NCBI RefSeq assembly: GCF_954871325.1
Contig: NC_088776.1
Span: forward strand, 36,814,508 to 36,878,507
From: Gordionus sp. m RMFG-2023
Lineage: Eukaryota; Nematomorpha; Gordioida; Chordodea; Parachordodidae
DNA length: 64,000 nucleotides
Direction: 5' to 3'
Positions 45,776 through 58,097 of this stretch are shown here, in pieces. Made by a program: the position numbers and the translations under genes. Each line of letters starts with the position of its first letter. Position 1 is the stretch's first letter. The notes beneath the pieces are model-generated. The model had not been told where the DNA came from, did not search any database, and saw only the letters and a list, made by a program, of their open reading frames with translations.

Positions 45776-48700
45776 TTATTATTAATACAATTTTAATGAT
45801 GAAGATAATAATATGAAATTGATAATGAATATGAATATAGAATATATATATTTTTTAAAAGTTATTTTTAACACATACTTGAATATCGATAAAATCGCTG
45901 TTTAAATTATTTTATTTTCTTTCTTACATGACAAAAAATTAGTAACCATATTAATTGTAGGAAAAATAAATGAAATTTCATGATAACATGTCTAGGTTCC
46001 TCTTTATCTAGACAACAGTCAAGTTCTAAAGAAACTTTTCTGTTATATAGATCATTGATTTTAGTCTAGCTCCTCAAATTAAGGTCTCGCATATTACCAA
46101 AAACTACAACATAGAGTTTTTTAAAACTCTTTAAGAAATATATATAGTAAACTAAAAATGAAACATTTAGATTTTTATTTTTTTCATAATATTTTTCTAT
46201 TTCTTGAGTTGATTTTATAACCATCAAAACTAGGTAAAGATAAAGAAAAGATTTATAAAAAAACAAAAGGCCCAATCTGGGCTAGGTTAAAATATATTGA
46301 TATTTATCTAGAATCTAAATGAAATGTTGCAAAAAGCTTACTTTAAAAATCCTTTTAACCAGCGTGACAAATCTAGGATGTTATAATATATTATTTTTAT
46401 CTAAAAATTGTTATTGTTGTATCTGTTGATATATAATTGACATTTATGGAAGTTCTTCGACTATTTTAGGAAAAGAGATATATAACATACTTTTTTCCTT
46501 TTGTCTCTTAGAATTTATCATGTGACATTTTTATATAGTGATTCTGTATAATAAAAGAATTTGGGAAATTATCAATATAGAATCATTTTATTTTTAGAAA
46601 AGTATTAGCAATATAGAATTATGTATACATTTTTAGAATAGTTTTGGTGATATTTTATCTGCTAATATTTTTTAGAGATGCAGACTGATTTTATTTTTAA
46701 GGAGATTAAGCTGTATGCCTATTTATTTTTTATTAGTTTGGCGGAAAAAGTATTTTCTTGCCATAATTTTATTCTCTTGTATTTTATTTGCAATTACTTT
46801 ATTTTGAAATTTAAAAAAACGGGTGGTTTAGCTGATTGATTTTATAGTTAGAGATTTTTTTATCAATTCCCTGATTTTTTTTCTCTATTTTATAAATTAA
46901 AAGGCGGGGGGGGGGGGGGGGGGGGGTTAGATAAAAAAGAAGCGTTTTTATATTCTTTTATATTTTGCACGAAAAAAAGAAAATTTTAAATAATTATTAT
47001 AATTAAATTGTAAGTTTTTATTTTATTTTACTTTTTATAATTAAAAAAATTAATTAAATTTTGAAATTCTTATTTTTTTATCAAGAAAAAGGTTATTAAC
47101 GTTTGCATTGGTAATTAAAAAACATATGGATTCATCAGCTATAGTAAGGATTTTGCTTTGACCAAAAAAAAATATTTAAAACAAAAACATAAATTTACAC
47201 TTAAAATTTTAAATCCAAATAACTTTTTAATTTTAATGGGCTCAAGCATTTTCTTAAAATTTGTGGAGAGACCAACATTAATCCTGGTAAATTGACTAAA
47301 CGATTCAGGGTTAAAAGCCAGACGAGAGTATCGTTTTTTCTATTACCATAAATTTACAGTTAGCACAAATTGGCGGAGGAAAATACAAAGATACAGCATA
47401 TTTTGTGCACTTTACCACAAATCGCGCCATGAATTCCAGGAAGAGGTTTTTTAACGAATAAAATTCCTGGGAGTAACTCATTCCTTTTGGATTTCAAGCC
47501 TTGTGTGCACTACTTTTATCAGTTACTTTAATATCATTACTACGAATATGATATATGTCATATCATACTAATTTTATAAGTAATATTAAATATCTAAATT
47601 GTTTAAAAGCTTTGCAAAAAGTTAGCCTATACCTAAAAGTAACAAATGACATTCCCTTTTTCAAAAAAACAATCATTTATTTAATCAACTTTACTTAGCT
47701 TTCAGTAAACATGTGTTAGATCTATGAATTTGGGCAACCGAAATGTCTAACAAAAAAGAATTATTATTATACCTCCCAATCATATAAAAACTTTAACGTG
47801 TTCGGCTGATTAAAATATTTAACAACTTTAAAGAACTCAAACTGATAATCATTTTAAAAATTTATCAGTTATAATATGCATCAATAAACTAAGTCAGTAT
47901 AGACATTGTTTAAAATTATATTATAAAAAAAATTAAGCCCTTTTTTCACTTTTTCTATAATATATCAATTTAAATTGGGTAAAAAAAATATATATATCAA
48001 TTTTGAAAAGAAATAGTCATGTGCATGCACTTTTATTCTGATGAATTGCCATAAGGAAGACCAATCCCGGGGTAGGTAATTCTTCTCAAATAATTTAAAA
48101 ACTAATAAACTTTGAGATTTAGGCCAAAAATGTTTTAATAAGGTGCTTAAGTAGGTCTAAAAATATTTCTCACAAAATTTCATGAAAAATTTTTAAGGCA
48201 AATTTAAATTTTAACATACCAAAAGTAACTTTTTGAAATAATACATTTTCACTAATAAATTTTTTTATAAAAGTTGTTTAGATTTAATATTAATTCCAAA
48301 TGATAAAAAAAATATCCATTTTATCATAATAAAAATATTGAAAATAATTATGATAATTTGATATCTAAAAATTAATAATGGTTCTGAGGACCTGAGAAAG
48401 GTATTAGCGGGTCGTACATTCATTAAATGACTTATAAAATGGTTAGGACTTATTTTTAAAAAAACAACAAAAAAAATAATGTTATTCAAGAGGAAATTAT
48501 TCAATGAAGAAGATTTTTTTGACATCGATAGCTTTAAATACTAATTTTTTATGGCAGATACATAATGATTATATTTAAATTTATATATTTAATTAAGTAT
48601 TAAGTGGTGTCAGAGATTATTTATAAAGAAGAGATTTTCAAGAAAAATTAATACGTAGAACTATATTTAATCCAATGTAAGAATCAATATTAACTGATTT

Positions 48701-49739
48701 TTTGATAAAATTTTTAAGACTATTTTCGATATGCCCTAAACTAGCATTTTAATTCTTTATTATTTTATATAAATAAATGAATTTTGTAAAATTGTATAGA
48801 AACAGATAGATTCACAAAAATTAGATAAAATTTAATTATATTTATAATCAAGTATTTTTGCATCAAAATCATATTTAATAATTTTAACAGGAGATTGCAT
48901 TTAATGTTAAAACATTGAAATCTAAATTCAGAATAAAATTTTTGAGAATTAGATTTAGATTTTTATGAGATTAACTTAATATTTAAATAATTTATTACAT
49001 TATGTTTATATTTGGGTTAAAATTTTAGCATTTCAAATGGCTACGCATAATTTAAAAATATCGAACTCTTGAGAAATAAATAAAACAGCTGAGGATGGTT
49101 TAGTACATTTATTTAAAAAATCCATCAATGTCACTAAGAATACCAGAGGTTACGAGTTAAGCTAGGCCCACCAATTTCAATATAAAAATGTGTGGCTTAT
49201 TATTTAAAAATTATTAGACAGTTTTATAAGTGATAGCAAGTTTTATCTTTTATAACATGAAACTGGTAAATTTAATATTTATTTGACAAATATTTTACAA
49301 TATTTTCTATAGGATCAACAAAGAAGGATATTACCATATTTGTTGTATTTTTTTATGAAAAAAATAAATAAAATTTATAGAAAATGATAGCCTAAAACAT
49401 GCCCCACAAAAGGATAAAACGTCTCCCGTTATTTTTCATAACCAATGTTCATAACTTGATTTTAAAATATATAAAATTTTCTTCATAGATATTAATTTCT
49501 ACCATAGTTAAATATATAAAGAATAAAACAACGTTTAAATTATTTTAAGAAGTTACTTCTTCTCTTTTTTATAAGCCTTTAATTTATTATGGACAATATA
49601 ACTCTGGTCTCCCCTACTCATCGGAATTCGTTGAATGGAGGAGGGTCTCAATAGCTCCTTAAAAACTTTGAAGAGCAACCTAAAAAATTTTTAATCTTTT
49701 TTAGCTAAAATAAAAAAAAATTGAATTTATTTTTTTGAT
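45776..49739. other. Gene-poor AT-rich DNA with a 21-G run
   Basis: No gene is supported. A run of 21 G lies at 46906-46926, the sort of tract that can form a quadruplex. The second copy of the formin-intron repeat lies at 47762-47960. The rest has stops in every frame; a - strand frame at 46066-46275 and another at 48265-48525 show only low-complexity residues. Confidence 0.6.
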
Positions 49740-49747
49740 AATTGTAG

Positions 49748-49956
49748 CAGGGTTGTGCACCCGAATTCGAGTTCAGGAATTTTAAACTCTAATTAGCTGA
49801 ATTTTTTATAAACTTAATCGAATTCGATTTTCTAAAAAAGGCCCTCCAACCCGGGTTCGATGGGTTACGCATAAATCGGTCTCTTCTTGGTCTGTAATCT
49901 CAAAATGTTTAACTAAACAATTATAAATTTCTAAACCCGAATTCGGTTCCACCCTG
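49748..49956. mobile_element. 209-bp hAT-like MITE with CAGGGTTG ends
   Basis: The left end CAGGGTTGTGCACCCGAATTCG and the right end, read in reverse as CAGGGTGGAACCGAATTCGG, are inverse to each other. The flanks AATTGTAG and AATTTTAA agree at six of eight positions, in line with an aged hAT target duplication. The CAGGGTTG start resembles the BED-finger hAT at 4445-7162, a possible source of transposase. Confidence 0.65.
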
Positions 49957-50061
49957 AATTTTAAAGAATTTTTTTTAAGGTAGTTCTCCTCAAGTTGAAA
50001 GGGCTAGCAATACTATTGATCTTACTAAAAATAATTATAAATTAAATTATATAGTATATAT

Positions 50062-50327
50062 CAGAGAACTGCATGCCCGGCCTGAACCTAAACCCGGCCA
50101 GATTACACGGGCCGGGCCGTATTTTATTTTTTTAAAAATAAATACCCGGGCCGGACCTAAAATTTTATTTTTAAAAAATACCCGAGTCAAGCTATATATT
50201 TTAAAACCAAATATTTTAAATCGACATTGTTAGCTATAAAAACAAAAAATATATGTAATTTTAAAAAATCCGGGCTAAAAATTTTTTTAAAAAAAATCCG
50301 GGCCGGGCCGTACAAATGGTACTTCTG
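50062..50327. mobile_element. Free-standing GGCCCGG element
   Basis: It begins CAGAGAACTGCATGCCCGG and ends GGTACTTCTG. Between them are several CCCGGGCC blocks separated by T/A runs, and a centre with ATTTTAAATCGACATTGTTA and TAGCTATAAAAAC shared with the copy at 52605-52881. This copy is not inside a hAT, so the element is a family of its own. No clear target duplication was found. Confidence 0.7.
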
Positions 50328-52133
50328 TAGGAAAATACTTTAGGAAGAACCCCTGTTTAAAAATTTCAAATAAAAATAATATTTTTTTAAAAAAATCAAA
50401 TTTGATGCTTATAAATAACACTTTTAAAATTCTCAGGATTTCTTCCAATATTTTTTTTCTTTTATTTTTTAAAAATTTGGATTTATATCTCTTTTTTGCT
50501 AATTTTTATTTTGATTTACTTTCTTGAAGAAGAGGGGAATAGGTGGAGAATTTTTTTTATACACACTTATATTTTAGTATACCATAGCAATATATTATAT
50601 TGTTAAGTAAATTTATAAACGAGTGCCCATGGCAATATATTATATTGATAAATAATTTAATAAAGCAAGTGCCACAATCATTAATATTATTAAGATGTAT
50701 TTTCTTATTATTTATCATGATTAAAATTTATATTAATCAACAGAATTAAAATTGTTTATCAGAATTGAAAACGCTATAATTCCTGGTATTTAGACAATTG
50801 AAAGTTAATAATTTGTTAAAAATTGTAATTGTTCAGCAAGTAAATTATGAACAGCTAATAAGATGTATTATCTTATTCTTTATCATTCAGGTTTAAAATT
50901 TATTTTTAATCAACAAAATATTCATCAGTTCAAATAACCTTATAATTCTTGGTATTTAGGAAATAAAGCATTAATAATATGTATCATCTTTATATTATAT
51001 AAAGACAAAAAAAATTTCTTATAGTATTTTAATTTGATAATTTACAAATATAATTTTTAAGTCATAAAATATATATTTTATAAAAAAATGAATGGATCTG
51101 ATTCACCCTGGAAAAGTCGTATTTAAAGGTTACTCATATACCATCCATAAAAAATACTTAAACAAGATAAGATGGCGCTGCTTAAAGTATTCATCTATTA
51201 AATGCTGAGCAATATCATCATCAACACTCGAAAATCAAGACCTGGTACTTGAAACAACTCATACTTATCATCAAATATTGATAGAATAGTAGTAATAAAA
51301 TCCGTTTCTAACATGAGTTTGCAACGGATAAATTTTTAAATTTAATAGCAAATACGACAGCATGGTATATGAATGAAAATTCATATACCATGTCTCCAAA
51401 ATATTTTCTACAATTATAAGTCATTAGAGTATCAAAGAACGCTATTTTTATCATAGCTGTTTATTGTATACTCCAAAAAAAACGCATTACTTACGAAAAA
51501 ATATTCGAAATAATAATGTCTAAATGCCATGAAAGGGATTTATTTCCTGATCCATTATAATATATGGATTTCAAAAAGTCTATCATGAGCGCGGTTAAAA
51601 CTATCATTGATATGGTTATTAATAAGTTTTATTATTAATATTTATTTTTTCAATTAGGGGATCACATCGTAATCAGAGGATGCTTCTACCATTTGTGTCA
51701 AAGTACCCATAAGTAAATTCAGAATCTAGGTCCGGAAAGCCAATAGAGGACCGATGAAACTCTAAACTTCTTTTGTGGAATGATGGACGGCTTTAATTAT
51801 ATCAATGGAATATCAAGGGAGGTCACAACAAGCAATTCTCAGTCCCAGATACGTCGAATTGAGCCTCAATTTCCTATGAAAACTTGAAACGTGAACCAGA
51901 GCACTCTATCAGGCAAAGAAGATACGAACAATCAATTGGATTGAATAATAGTTTTCTAATTTGGTTGAAATTAACACCCATCAATCTGGGTATTGATTAA
52001 AAAAAAGAAATGCGAGGTGGCTACAGATGAAACCAAACTTGAACGATGGCATATAGATAGTCGGATACCAAAAACAAAATCGCAGTTAAAATGCCTAGAT
52101 TAGGTTAAAACTTTGGGAAGAATACAGTGGTGT
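50328..52133. other. AT-rich DNA with local tandem duplications
   Basis: ATAGCAATATATTATATTG is duplicated at about 50584-50680 (unit ~55 bp). A ~190-bp unit containing TAAGATGTATT(T)TCTTATT is repeated at 50690-51000. A perfect hairpin lies at 51361-51392. The stretch 51660-52125 is less AT-rich than its surroundings yet has no sustained open frame on either strand; it may be an old transposon relic. Confidence 0.55.
51361..51392. other. Perfect 14-bp hairpin with GAAA loop
   Basis: CATGGTATATGAAT, then GAAA, then ATTCATATACCATG: the two arms are exact complements over all 14 pairs and the loop is a GNRA-type tetraloop. No gene or element boundary is recognised beside it. Confidence 0.8.
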
Positions 52134-52529
52134 CAGGCGCGTACGCAGGAATTTGGTCTGGGGGAGGGGATAATAAAATTTTTTAAGAAATATTGTTGTT
52201 AATTAAAAATACTAAGCATAAATTTATTAGGACTAATAACTTTTCTAATACATAATTTTAAATTAATGTGAATTACAAAAAAATTATATATATAAACCGG
52301 CATTGAAAAACTATAAAATAAATGTGAATTATAAAATATAAAGTGAATATGATATGGATCACTTAAATGACCAAAAATGGAAATTTGAATTTTTTTGAGC
52401 CTTTAAAATATATAAAGTATAAAAAATTTAAATGTTGGAAATATAAATTAATACACAAAAAGTTTCTTAGGAATAATTGTATTTTGTATGTTTTGAGCTA
52501 ATTTTTCAATTATCTATCCTTGCTTGGAG

Positions 52530-53719
52530 TTAAATGCCTATGAATATTCAAGATCCAAATCATTCAATCTACTTTCAGAAGTTGTATTTCATAGGTATGT
52601 TTTTCAGAGATTTGCAGGCCCGGTCTCCGAGCCGGAACAGTATTTTAATTTTTTAAAATACCCGGGCCGGGGGCCTGAAATTTTTTTTAAAAAAAATATC
52701 CTGACCGAGCTGTATATTTTAAAACCAAATATTTGAAATCGCCATTATTAGCTATAAAAATCAACAATAAATATAAAATATTTTTAAAAAAGTCGGACTG
52801 GGCCTGAAAATTTTTTTAAAAAAAAACCCGAAAAAATTTTTTTAAAAAAATCTGGGCCGTGCCCTGTAAATGGTACCTCTGCAAAAGAGAATGTTCTCTC
52901 AGTTTATTAATGAGAAGAGTTGCTAATATATATATAACCATTTTTATACATTGGGAATATAATCTAAAATGTGTTTAAAATAATGTAAAGCATCCATAGC
53001 ATTTTTGGGGACTGTATCAACCATAGGTAATCTTTTAATCATAGTTATTCAGTTAATAAGGCATCATAGGATATTTTAACATCTTCGTAATAAAAATCTA
53101 ACAAATACTTTATTTTTTTTCCATCACCATTTGAAAAAGGTTGGAAAGGCTTTTGTGGAAGTAATATCTGCGGATTTGTAAGTGCTGCATGATGAATTAA
53201 AAACCATTCATTTATTTGGGTTATAAATGTATCTAAGAGAGGGGCCATTTGTTTTATAATACTCTTCTACTGATCCTATATTAATGTTTCGACGATAAGC
53301 TTGCTTGCTGCAAGTCAAGGGGGGGGGGGCAAATATTAAACAGGTATAGCTCTGCTTTTGACTCAACAATAACTTATAAAATATGTTCTTCATCAACATT
53401 ACCTCTGATTTTCTTAAATTCATATAAAATGCTCTCCGCTATTCACATCTTCTTAATCAAGTCAATGTCATGTTTTTGAAAAGTATTACATAAAATAGTT
53501 GTATAATTAAATATTACATTCTAATGAAAAAAAATTTAAAATAAGTATTGAATCCAATAATTTTCTTGCTTCTGAGGAAATATTTCTTTCAAGCCATTGT
53601 GATATTTCAGTAATAGCATTAATAATCGGCTCTTCTAACTCCATAAAAGCTGTTATGCTTGATGGCGGAGACTCGATCTCGTTGGACAAGCTTGCAATTT
53701 CTTTCTCCCTGTTGGACAA
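52530..53719 (-). pseudogene. Decayed hAT transposase split by a GGCCCGG element
   Basis: Recognisable pieces include ISQWLERNISSEARKLLDS (53600), NIGSVEEYYKTN (53250), APLLDTFITQINEWFLIHHA (53200) and YYEDVKISYDALLTE (53070). Near 53000-52900 come MDALHYFKHILDYIPNV and TERTFSF, which is the ERxFS motif before the dimerisation helix. The GGCCCGG element follows, then the last part of the domain (about 52600-52530) with several stops. It is far more damaged than the transposases at 4637 and 10255. Confidence 0.7.
52605..52881. mobile_element. GGCCCGG element nested in a hAT
   Basis: It begins CAGAGATTTGCAGGCCCGG and ends GGGCC...GTAAATGGTACCTCTG. It sits in the hAT dimerisation-domain coding sequence, between the ERTFSF codons and the LKN codons. 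The copy at 15310-15571 joins hAT sequence at the same place, so the insertion predates the spread of at least these two hAT copies. Confidence 0.75.
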
Positions 53720-54041
53720 GGAGTTTCAGAGATAATTATTATTTGGCTAGAAATTTAGATAAAAAATATGCCACCCAAAATTTGGAAATAATAGGTAAAT
53801 TGCGCCAAGGAAAACTTGAAATCGAAATTAATTGATAAAATAACTTAGTAGATGTATGTGATAAATAAATGTAATGAAATATATATGAGATAGGAATAAA
53901 TATTAACAAATATAAATTAATATTAACAATAATATTTTTGAAAAATATAATCCGGCATCTGCATTTTTTGGCTTGGAGGGGGGGGGGGGATTTGCCCTCC
54001 CCCGCCACCCCCTTCCCGCTGCGTACGAGCCTGATTGGTGT

Positions 54042-54933
54042 GCAAAGCCTTCCAGATTTTATAAGAGCGATTTCTTTTAATATTCGATGTCAACTCATTT
54101 AATTATTATTCTAAATTAATTTGTACATACATAATGATGATTTACCAATAAAATAAATATATCTTATAACAAAATTTAGTCTACTTTATATCGTAATTGT
54201 GGATGGATATTATATTTATTACTATAGAAAATAATTTTACGAAAATAAGAAATACAGGGGGTTATACGGTGGTATTTTCCTCAGAACCACTTTGAACATC
54301 AGCATTTTATCGTGTTCAAGCATTTTTTATGGAGGGTATATAAATAACGTTTAAATTATGAATAGGGGTCATTAAAAAAATTTAGCATATTAATAAAATA
54401 TTTTTTTTAAATTACTAATTTTTCTATATATAAAGATGAGTGTATCCATTATAGCAAACAAATTCATTAATATTAAGTCTTAAGTAAATTTTATAAACAT
54501 GTAAAATGGAAATAGGGGTTTTTTGGGGGAGGGAGAGGGTTTATTTTCCTGGGGATTCTTTTTTCTGAGGGTTTTTTCCCTGGATTCTTTTGGTATATAT
54601 ATATAGTGTACTGCATTTTTCCTAAGTCTGTTTTCCAGCTGTGGTTAGAGACTTGGCCCGGGGGAAGTGTAAGGCCCGGAAAGAGGGAGTGCATTAGCAA
54701 GTACTCTATCGTCAGGGGGAGAAAAATAAAAAATGAGAAAAAAATTTTTTTTTAAATGGAATTTTTCGTTATTTATTAGTATTATGATTATGAATCACGA
54801 ATAATACAAATATTGGATTAATTTTATTTAATAATTACTATAAAGTGATTGATAGGTATTATTTTACACAATGTTTTTTTTAAATTTTATTGTATTTTAA
54901 ATAAAGTAAATAAATAAGTTCACTCTAATTTAA
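54042..54933. other. AT-rich DNA with a G-rich patch
   Basis: No gene is supported. At 54510-54720 the + strand has GGGGTTTTTTGGGGGAGGGAG and repeated GGATTC and CCCGG words, a sharp change from the AT-rich flanks. It could be the end of an unrecognised transposon. Confidence 0.45.
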
Positions 54934-55206
54934 TTATATCTTTCTACAAGGTACAAAACCAAATATGCCATCACCTTCAAGCTCATTGAATATTCAAAGA
55001 AACAACAAACTATTTATACTTTTATAAAATCCAATAATTACATCAAAGTGAAAGTGATTGGTATTATTTTATATATAATATTTTCTTATTTATCGTACGT
55101 ACCTTTATTGAAACTAGAAAAATCACCAGATTCAGCTGTTGGTAGAGATCTTATCACAGAAGAACTTTATTGGTCAACAAGAAATTTTTACTCAGGTGAA
55201 AAATAA
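54934..55206 (+). CDS. Unrecognised open frame without ATG, possible exon
   Basis: The frame is open for 90 codons and ends with TAA at 55204-55206. It reads RYKTKYAITFKLIEYSKKQQ, then VKVIGIILYIIFSYLSYVPL, a possible membrane helix, then KLEKSPDSAVGRDLITEELY and WSTRNFYSG. There is no methionine, so if real it is an internal exon, with an acceptor CTACAAG near 54950 or earlier and a donor near 55195 (CAGGTGAAA). The residue mix is more protein-like than surrounding frames. I do not recognise a family. It could equally be a transposon scrap. Confidence 0.3.
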   Translation, partial: LYLSTRYKTKYAITFKLIEYSKKQQTIYTFIKSNNYIKVKVIGIILYIIFSYLSYVPLLKLEKSPDSAVGRDLITEELYWSTRNFYSGEK

Positions 55207-55765
55207 ATAATTGAATTATTTTTATCAAATTACAATATAAAGAACATAACAAGGATAACTTATATTGTTCAACAATTAAACGTTCAGATAAAAAAAACTA
55301 TCACCTCTTCAGAAATATATAAATCAAGAAAAAAATTACACCCCATTTCAAGGATATGAAATTATATAAGTATTTGATTACAGCTTTCAATTTTATTTTT
55401 GGATCAAAAATAAATAAATAGTTTGATTTGTTTCAAAAATGAATATAAATTTCATAATAGCTAATGAGGATGGGTTTCAGTGACCAAAATCTGGTCTTTA
55501 TAGAACTTTTAATTTTATCTCCTTTCTCGTCGTATAAAATAGATGTTTATATAAATTGGACAAAAATAATTTATTAAAAGGACTCAATTTTGATTCAAAT
55601 GATGGCTCTTTTGGCCCGGGGTATGGCTAAAATTACTATAGGAAGCATTCTTTGTCATTTTCGATTTATATAATATTTTCTTTAAAATTTAAATCAATAA
55701 TGTTTAGATATATAAAATGAGATACCATTTATATTAAATAAATATTTATTCTAGAAGTTATGAGG

Positions 55766-55977
55766 TGTTCGCTGCTAAGCACATTAACACTAGTCTACCC
55801 TATACATTAGAAGGAAAAAAATTAATTATATCACAAATACGTTTGTTTTTCACAGTCGTTTTCATGGCCGCCACAAAGGTGGCAGACTCAAAAGATAATA
55901 GTCAAGGTACATGGGAGCTAATAACGGGTATTCCTTCGACCATTAGAGAAATACGATTTAAATACCATATTATTAAT
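55766..55977 (+). CDS. Unrecognised short open frame, possible exon
   Basis: The frame runs past a TTATTCTAG acceptor-like site and reads SYEVFAAKHINTSLPYTLEG, KKLIISQIRLFFTVVFMAAT and KVADSKDNSQGTWELITGIP before stopping at 55978-55980. It includes a short hydrophobic stretch. A donor-like AGTCAAGGTACAT lies near 55904. It does not join in phase with 54934-55206 by the obvious sites. No family is recognised, and a chance frame is quite possible. Confidence 0.2.
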
Positions 55978-55980
55978 TAG

Positions 55981-56773
55981 GGTTGAAATAAATAATGCTT
56001 ACCAAATTTATTATGCATAAAAATTTTGAATCTTACCAGAGAATTTTTTTTATAAATTGCCTTTAAAAGTCATATCAGGATGAAAAACTTTAACAAATGC
56101 TAAAAAAAAATGTATGCCTTTTTTTTACTTTATATAAACAAATAAAATTGGAACTACGAAGTGTTTGATCCAATAAAAAATAGTCATTTGCCTGCGGAAA
56201 TAAGATTGATGAATTATTTTATTTGGATAAATAACTAAATTAAATTTAACTATTCTACTAGATTCCCTGTTCATTAAATTTTTTATGCTAATTAGTCTGT
56301 TTATTAAAATGTTTATATGACGATTTTTCCTATCCAATTTATAGGTCTGTATTAAGATTTATAATTTAATAGTCAAGACAATACCCTACACAAAATTATT
56401 TGTAAAATTTCGCCCGTCCTGCCCCGTCTCAGCTCGAATTTCCCAGTCAGCCCCGCTAAATTTTACAAAAAACAGACCCGGCTAGGATCTTTTAACTTGT
56501 TTTAGAGAATTTTCGTCAGCGTATTTTCAATGTTTATGTCTATATCTAACTTTACCAAATGTCAATTAACTTTCTTATATCTCTACTCTACTCTGTGATT
56601 ATCTATATTTCTATAACAACTGTTTTAAAGATCAAATGTGTTTTGATAATTTGTAATTAGATCATATCATAAATAACTTGTTTAATTTTTTGTGAATTTA
56701 CTATTTTATTTATATTATATAACTAGTATTTTAGTTAGAGAGCGCTTAAAATATAAAGAAATAAGCATATTGT
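55981..56773. other. AT-rich DNA with a GC-rich repeat scrap
   Basis: No gene is supported. Around 56410-56500 the blocks TTTCGCCCGTCCTGCCCCG and CAGACCCGGCTAGG look like a decayed GGCCCGG element. Confidence 0.5.
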
Positions 56774-57664
56774 AGGGGAGACTGAGGTAAGTCGAACCGA
56801 TTTTACAAAATTGGCTATAGCTCCTGGGTTTTTTTTAGATAATATAAAAAATAATATATGATTAGATACCTAAAACTATACTCTATAAAGGTGCCTTATA
56901 GAGATTTTTAAGAGTTTAATCATTTTTTAAAAATTTTATTTTTTGTAAAAGGGAAAATTTTGTCCAACAAGCCCCAATAGCGGGGTGAGGCAAACCACTT
57001 TAAGGGGCTTCCTAAACCAATGGTGTTTTTAGGGCCATAATAAATTGAAATGCATCTTTATTTATTAATAATGATACGTATAGAATAATTTTATTGTTCA
57101 AAATATTATAATACTTATAAATTGAAGCTAATTATATATATAAATTGAAACTTAATTTCGATTAATTTAATAAACTTTTTGGACATAAAAAAATAAGAAT
57201 CTTAAGGAGAAATTGTGTTTCTTAGCATAAATCCTAAATACCAATCATAAACAGCCATAAAAAAAATTTTTCAAGATTTTAAAATTTTTCCCATTATTAA
57301 CTGCCATCATTGACGTGCATGATTTAGCAAGCCCTGTTGGCTCTAAATTGACAATTCATGATTGAAATAATATCTAGACTTAATAAATACTCAAAAAACT
57401 TTCCCAAATTAAAGAAGAGTGTTTAAACTTTGCTATAAAATTTAATTTACATGTAAATGATTATATATTATAATAAAAATTAAAATTCTGTCATGTAAAA
57501 ATCTTTTGAAAATTTCATCAAAATTTTATTTATGATTTTTTGTCTATAGATGAAAACTAATAAAAACTATATTAGGATCAAATTGTAACCTTCTGATGTA
57601 TTTAATTTTAAAATGAGATTTAGTGGTTTGCCAAGCCCCGGGGTCCTAGCCCTAGTCTCCCCTA
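56774..57664. mobile_element. Non-autonomous element with TAGGGGAGACT ends
   Basis: The left end TAGGGGAGACTGAGGTAAGT and the right end, read in reverse as TAGGGGAGACTAGGGCTAGG, are terminal inverted repeats. GAGGTAAGTCGAACC, GCCCCAATAGCGGGGTGAGG and GCCCCGGGGTCC are small GC-rich islands within it. There is no coding capacity. Fragments of the same family occur at about 61550-61680 and 63540-63770. Confidence 0.6.
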
Positions 57665-57995
57665 ATTTATTTTTAAATAGTATTAATCATATTAAGTGAA
57701 TAATCTTGAAATTCAAAATATAGCAAAATTTTAATGCCGGTAGGCTTATTAAAATTTTACGAAAAATCAGATATTTGGCAGGCCTTGTTTTTCCGGCTCA
57801 GCCCATTCATTATTATCTACAACCCGGCCCGACCCTTTAAATTTTGATCTGCCCGGCCGGGCTTTGGGTATCTCGAATATTGTTTAACTTGGTTAATAAG
57901 ATCATAGGCGTATTATTTAAATTGCCGTTTCCAAAATTTTTTTCAAAAATGAATAGGGTGGTGATAATTCTCAAGGTATAATTTAAAGGAATGTA
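57665..57995. other. GGCCCGG fragment upstream of a small candidate gene
   Basis: AACCCGGCCCGACCC and CTGCCCGGCCGGGC at about 57820-57865 belong to the GGCCCGG family. The rest is AT-rich with no frame. Confidence 0.5.
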
Positions 57996-58097
57996 ATGTA
58001 TTTTTGTGTAATTTTATATAATGGTATATTACCTTTTGCTCCTTCCAAAACCAAAATAAAATCCTTAATAAGTTATTATACAAAAATTGAAGTTAAA

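Larger units (their letters stand above)
52134..54033 (-). mobile_element. hAT transposon carrying a GGCCCGG insertion
   Basis: The left end CAGGCGCGTACGCAGGAATT and the right end, read in reverse as CAGGCTCGTACGCAGCGGG, are terminal inverted repeats. The flanks AGTGGTGT (52126-52133) and ATTGGTGT (54034-54041) agree at seven of eight positions. G runs occur just inside both ends and again near 53321-53331. A decayed transposase reads on the - strand. Same family as the 3' fragment at 15572-15965. Confidence 0.85.

Noticed and set aside
51660-52125. Suspected structural RNA because of more balanced base composition
   Set aside because: No rRNA, tRNA or snRNA motif was recognised, and no consistent secondary structure was evident by eye.
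54491-54700. A 69-codon - strand frame ending in PLPPPKNPYFHF
   Set aside because: It follows a G-rich repeat patch and shows no domain or splice context.
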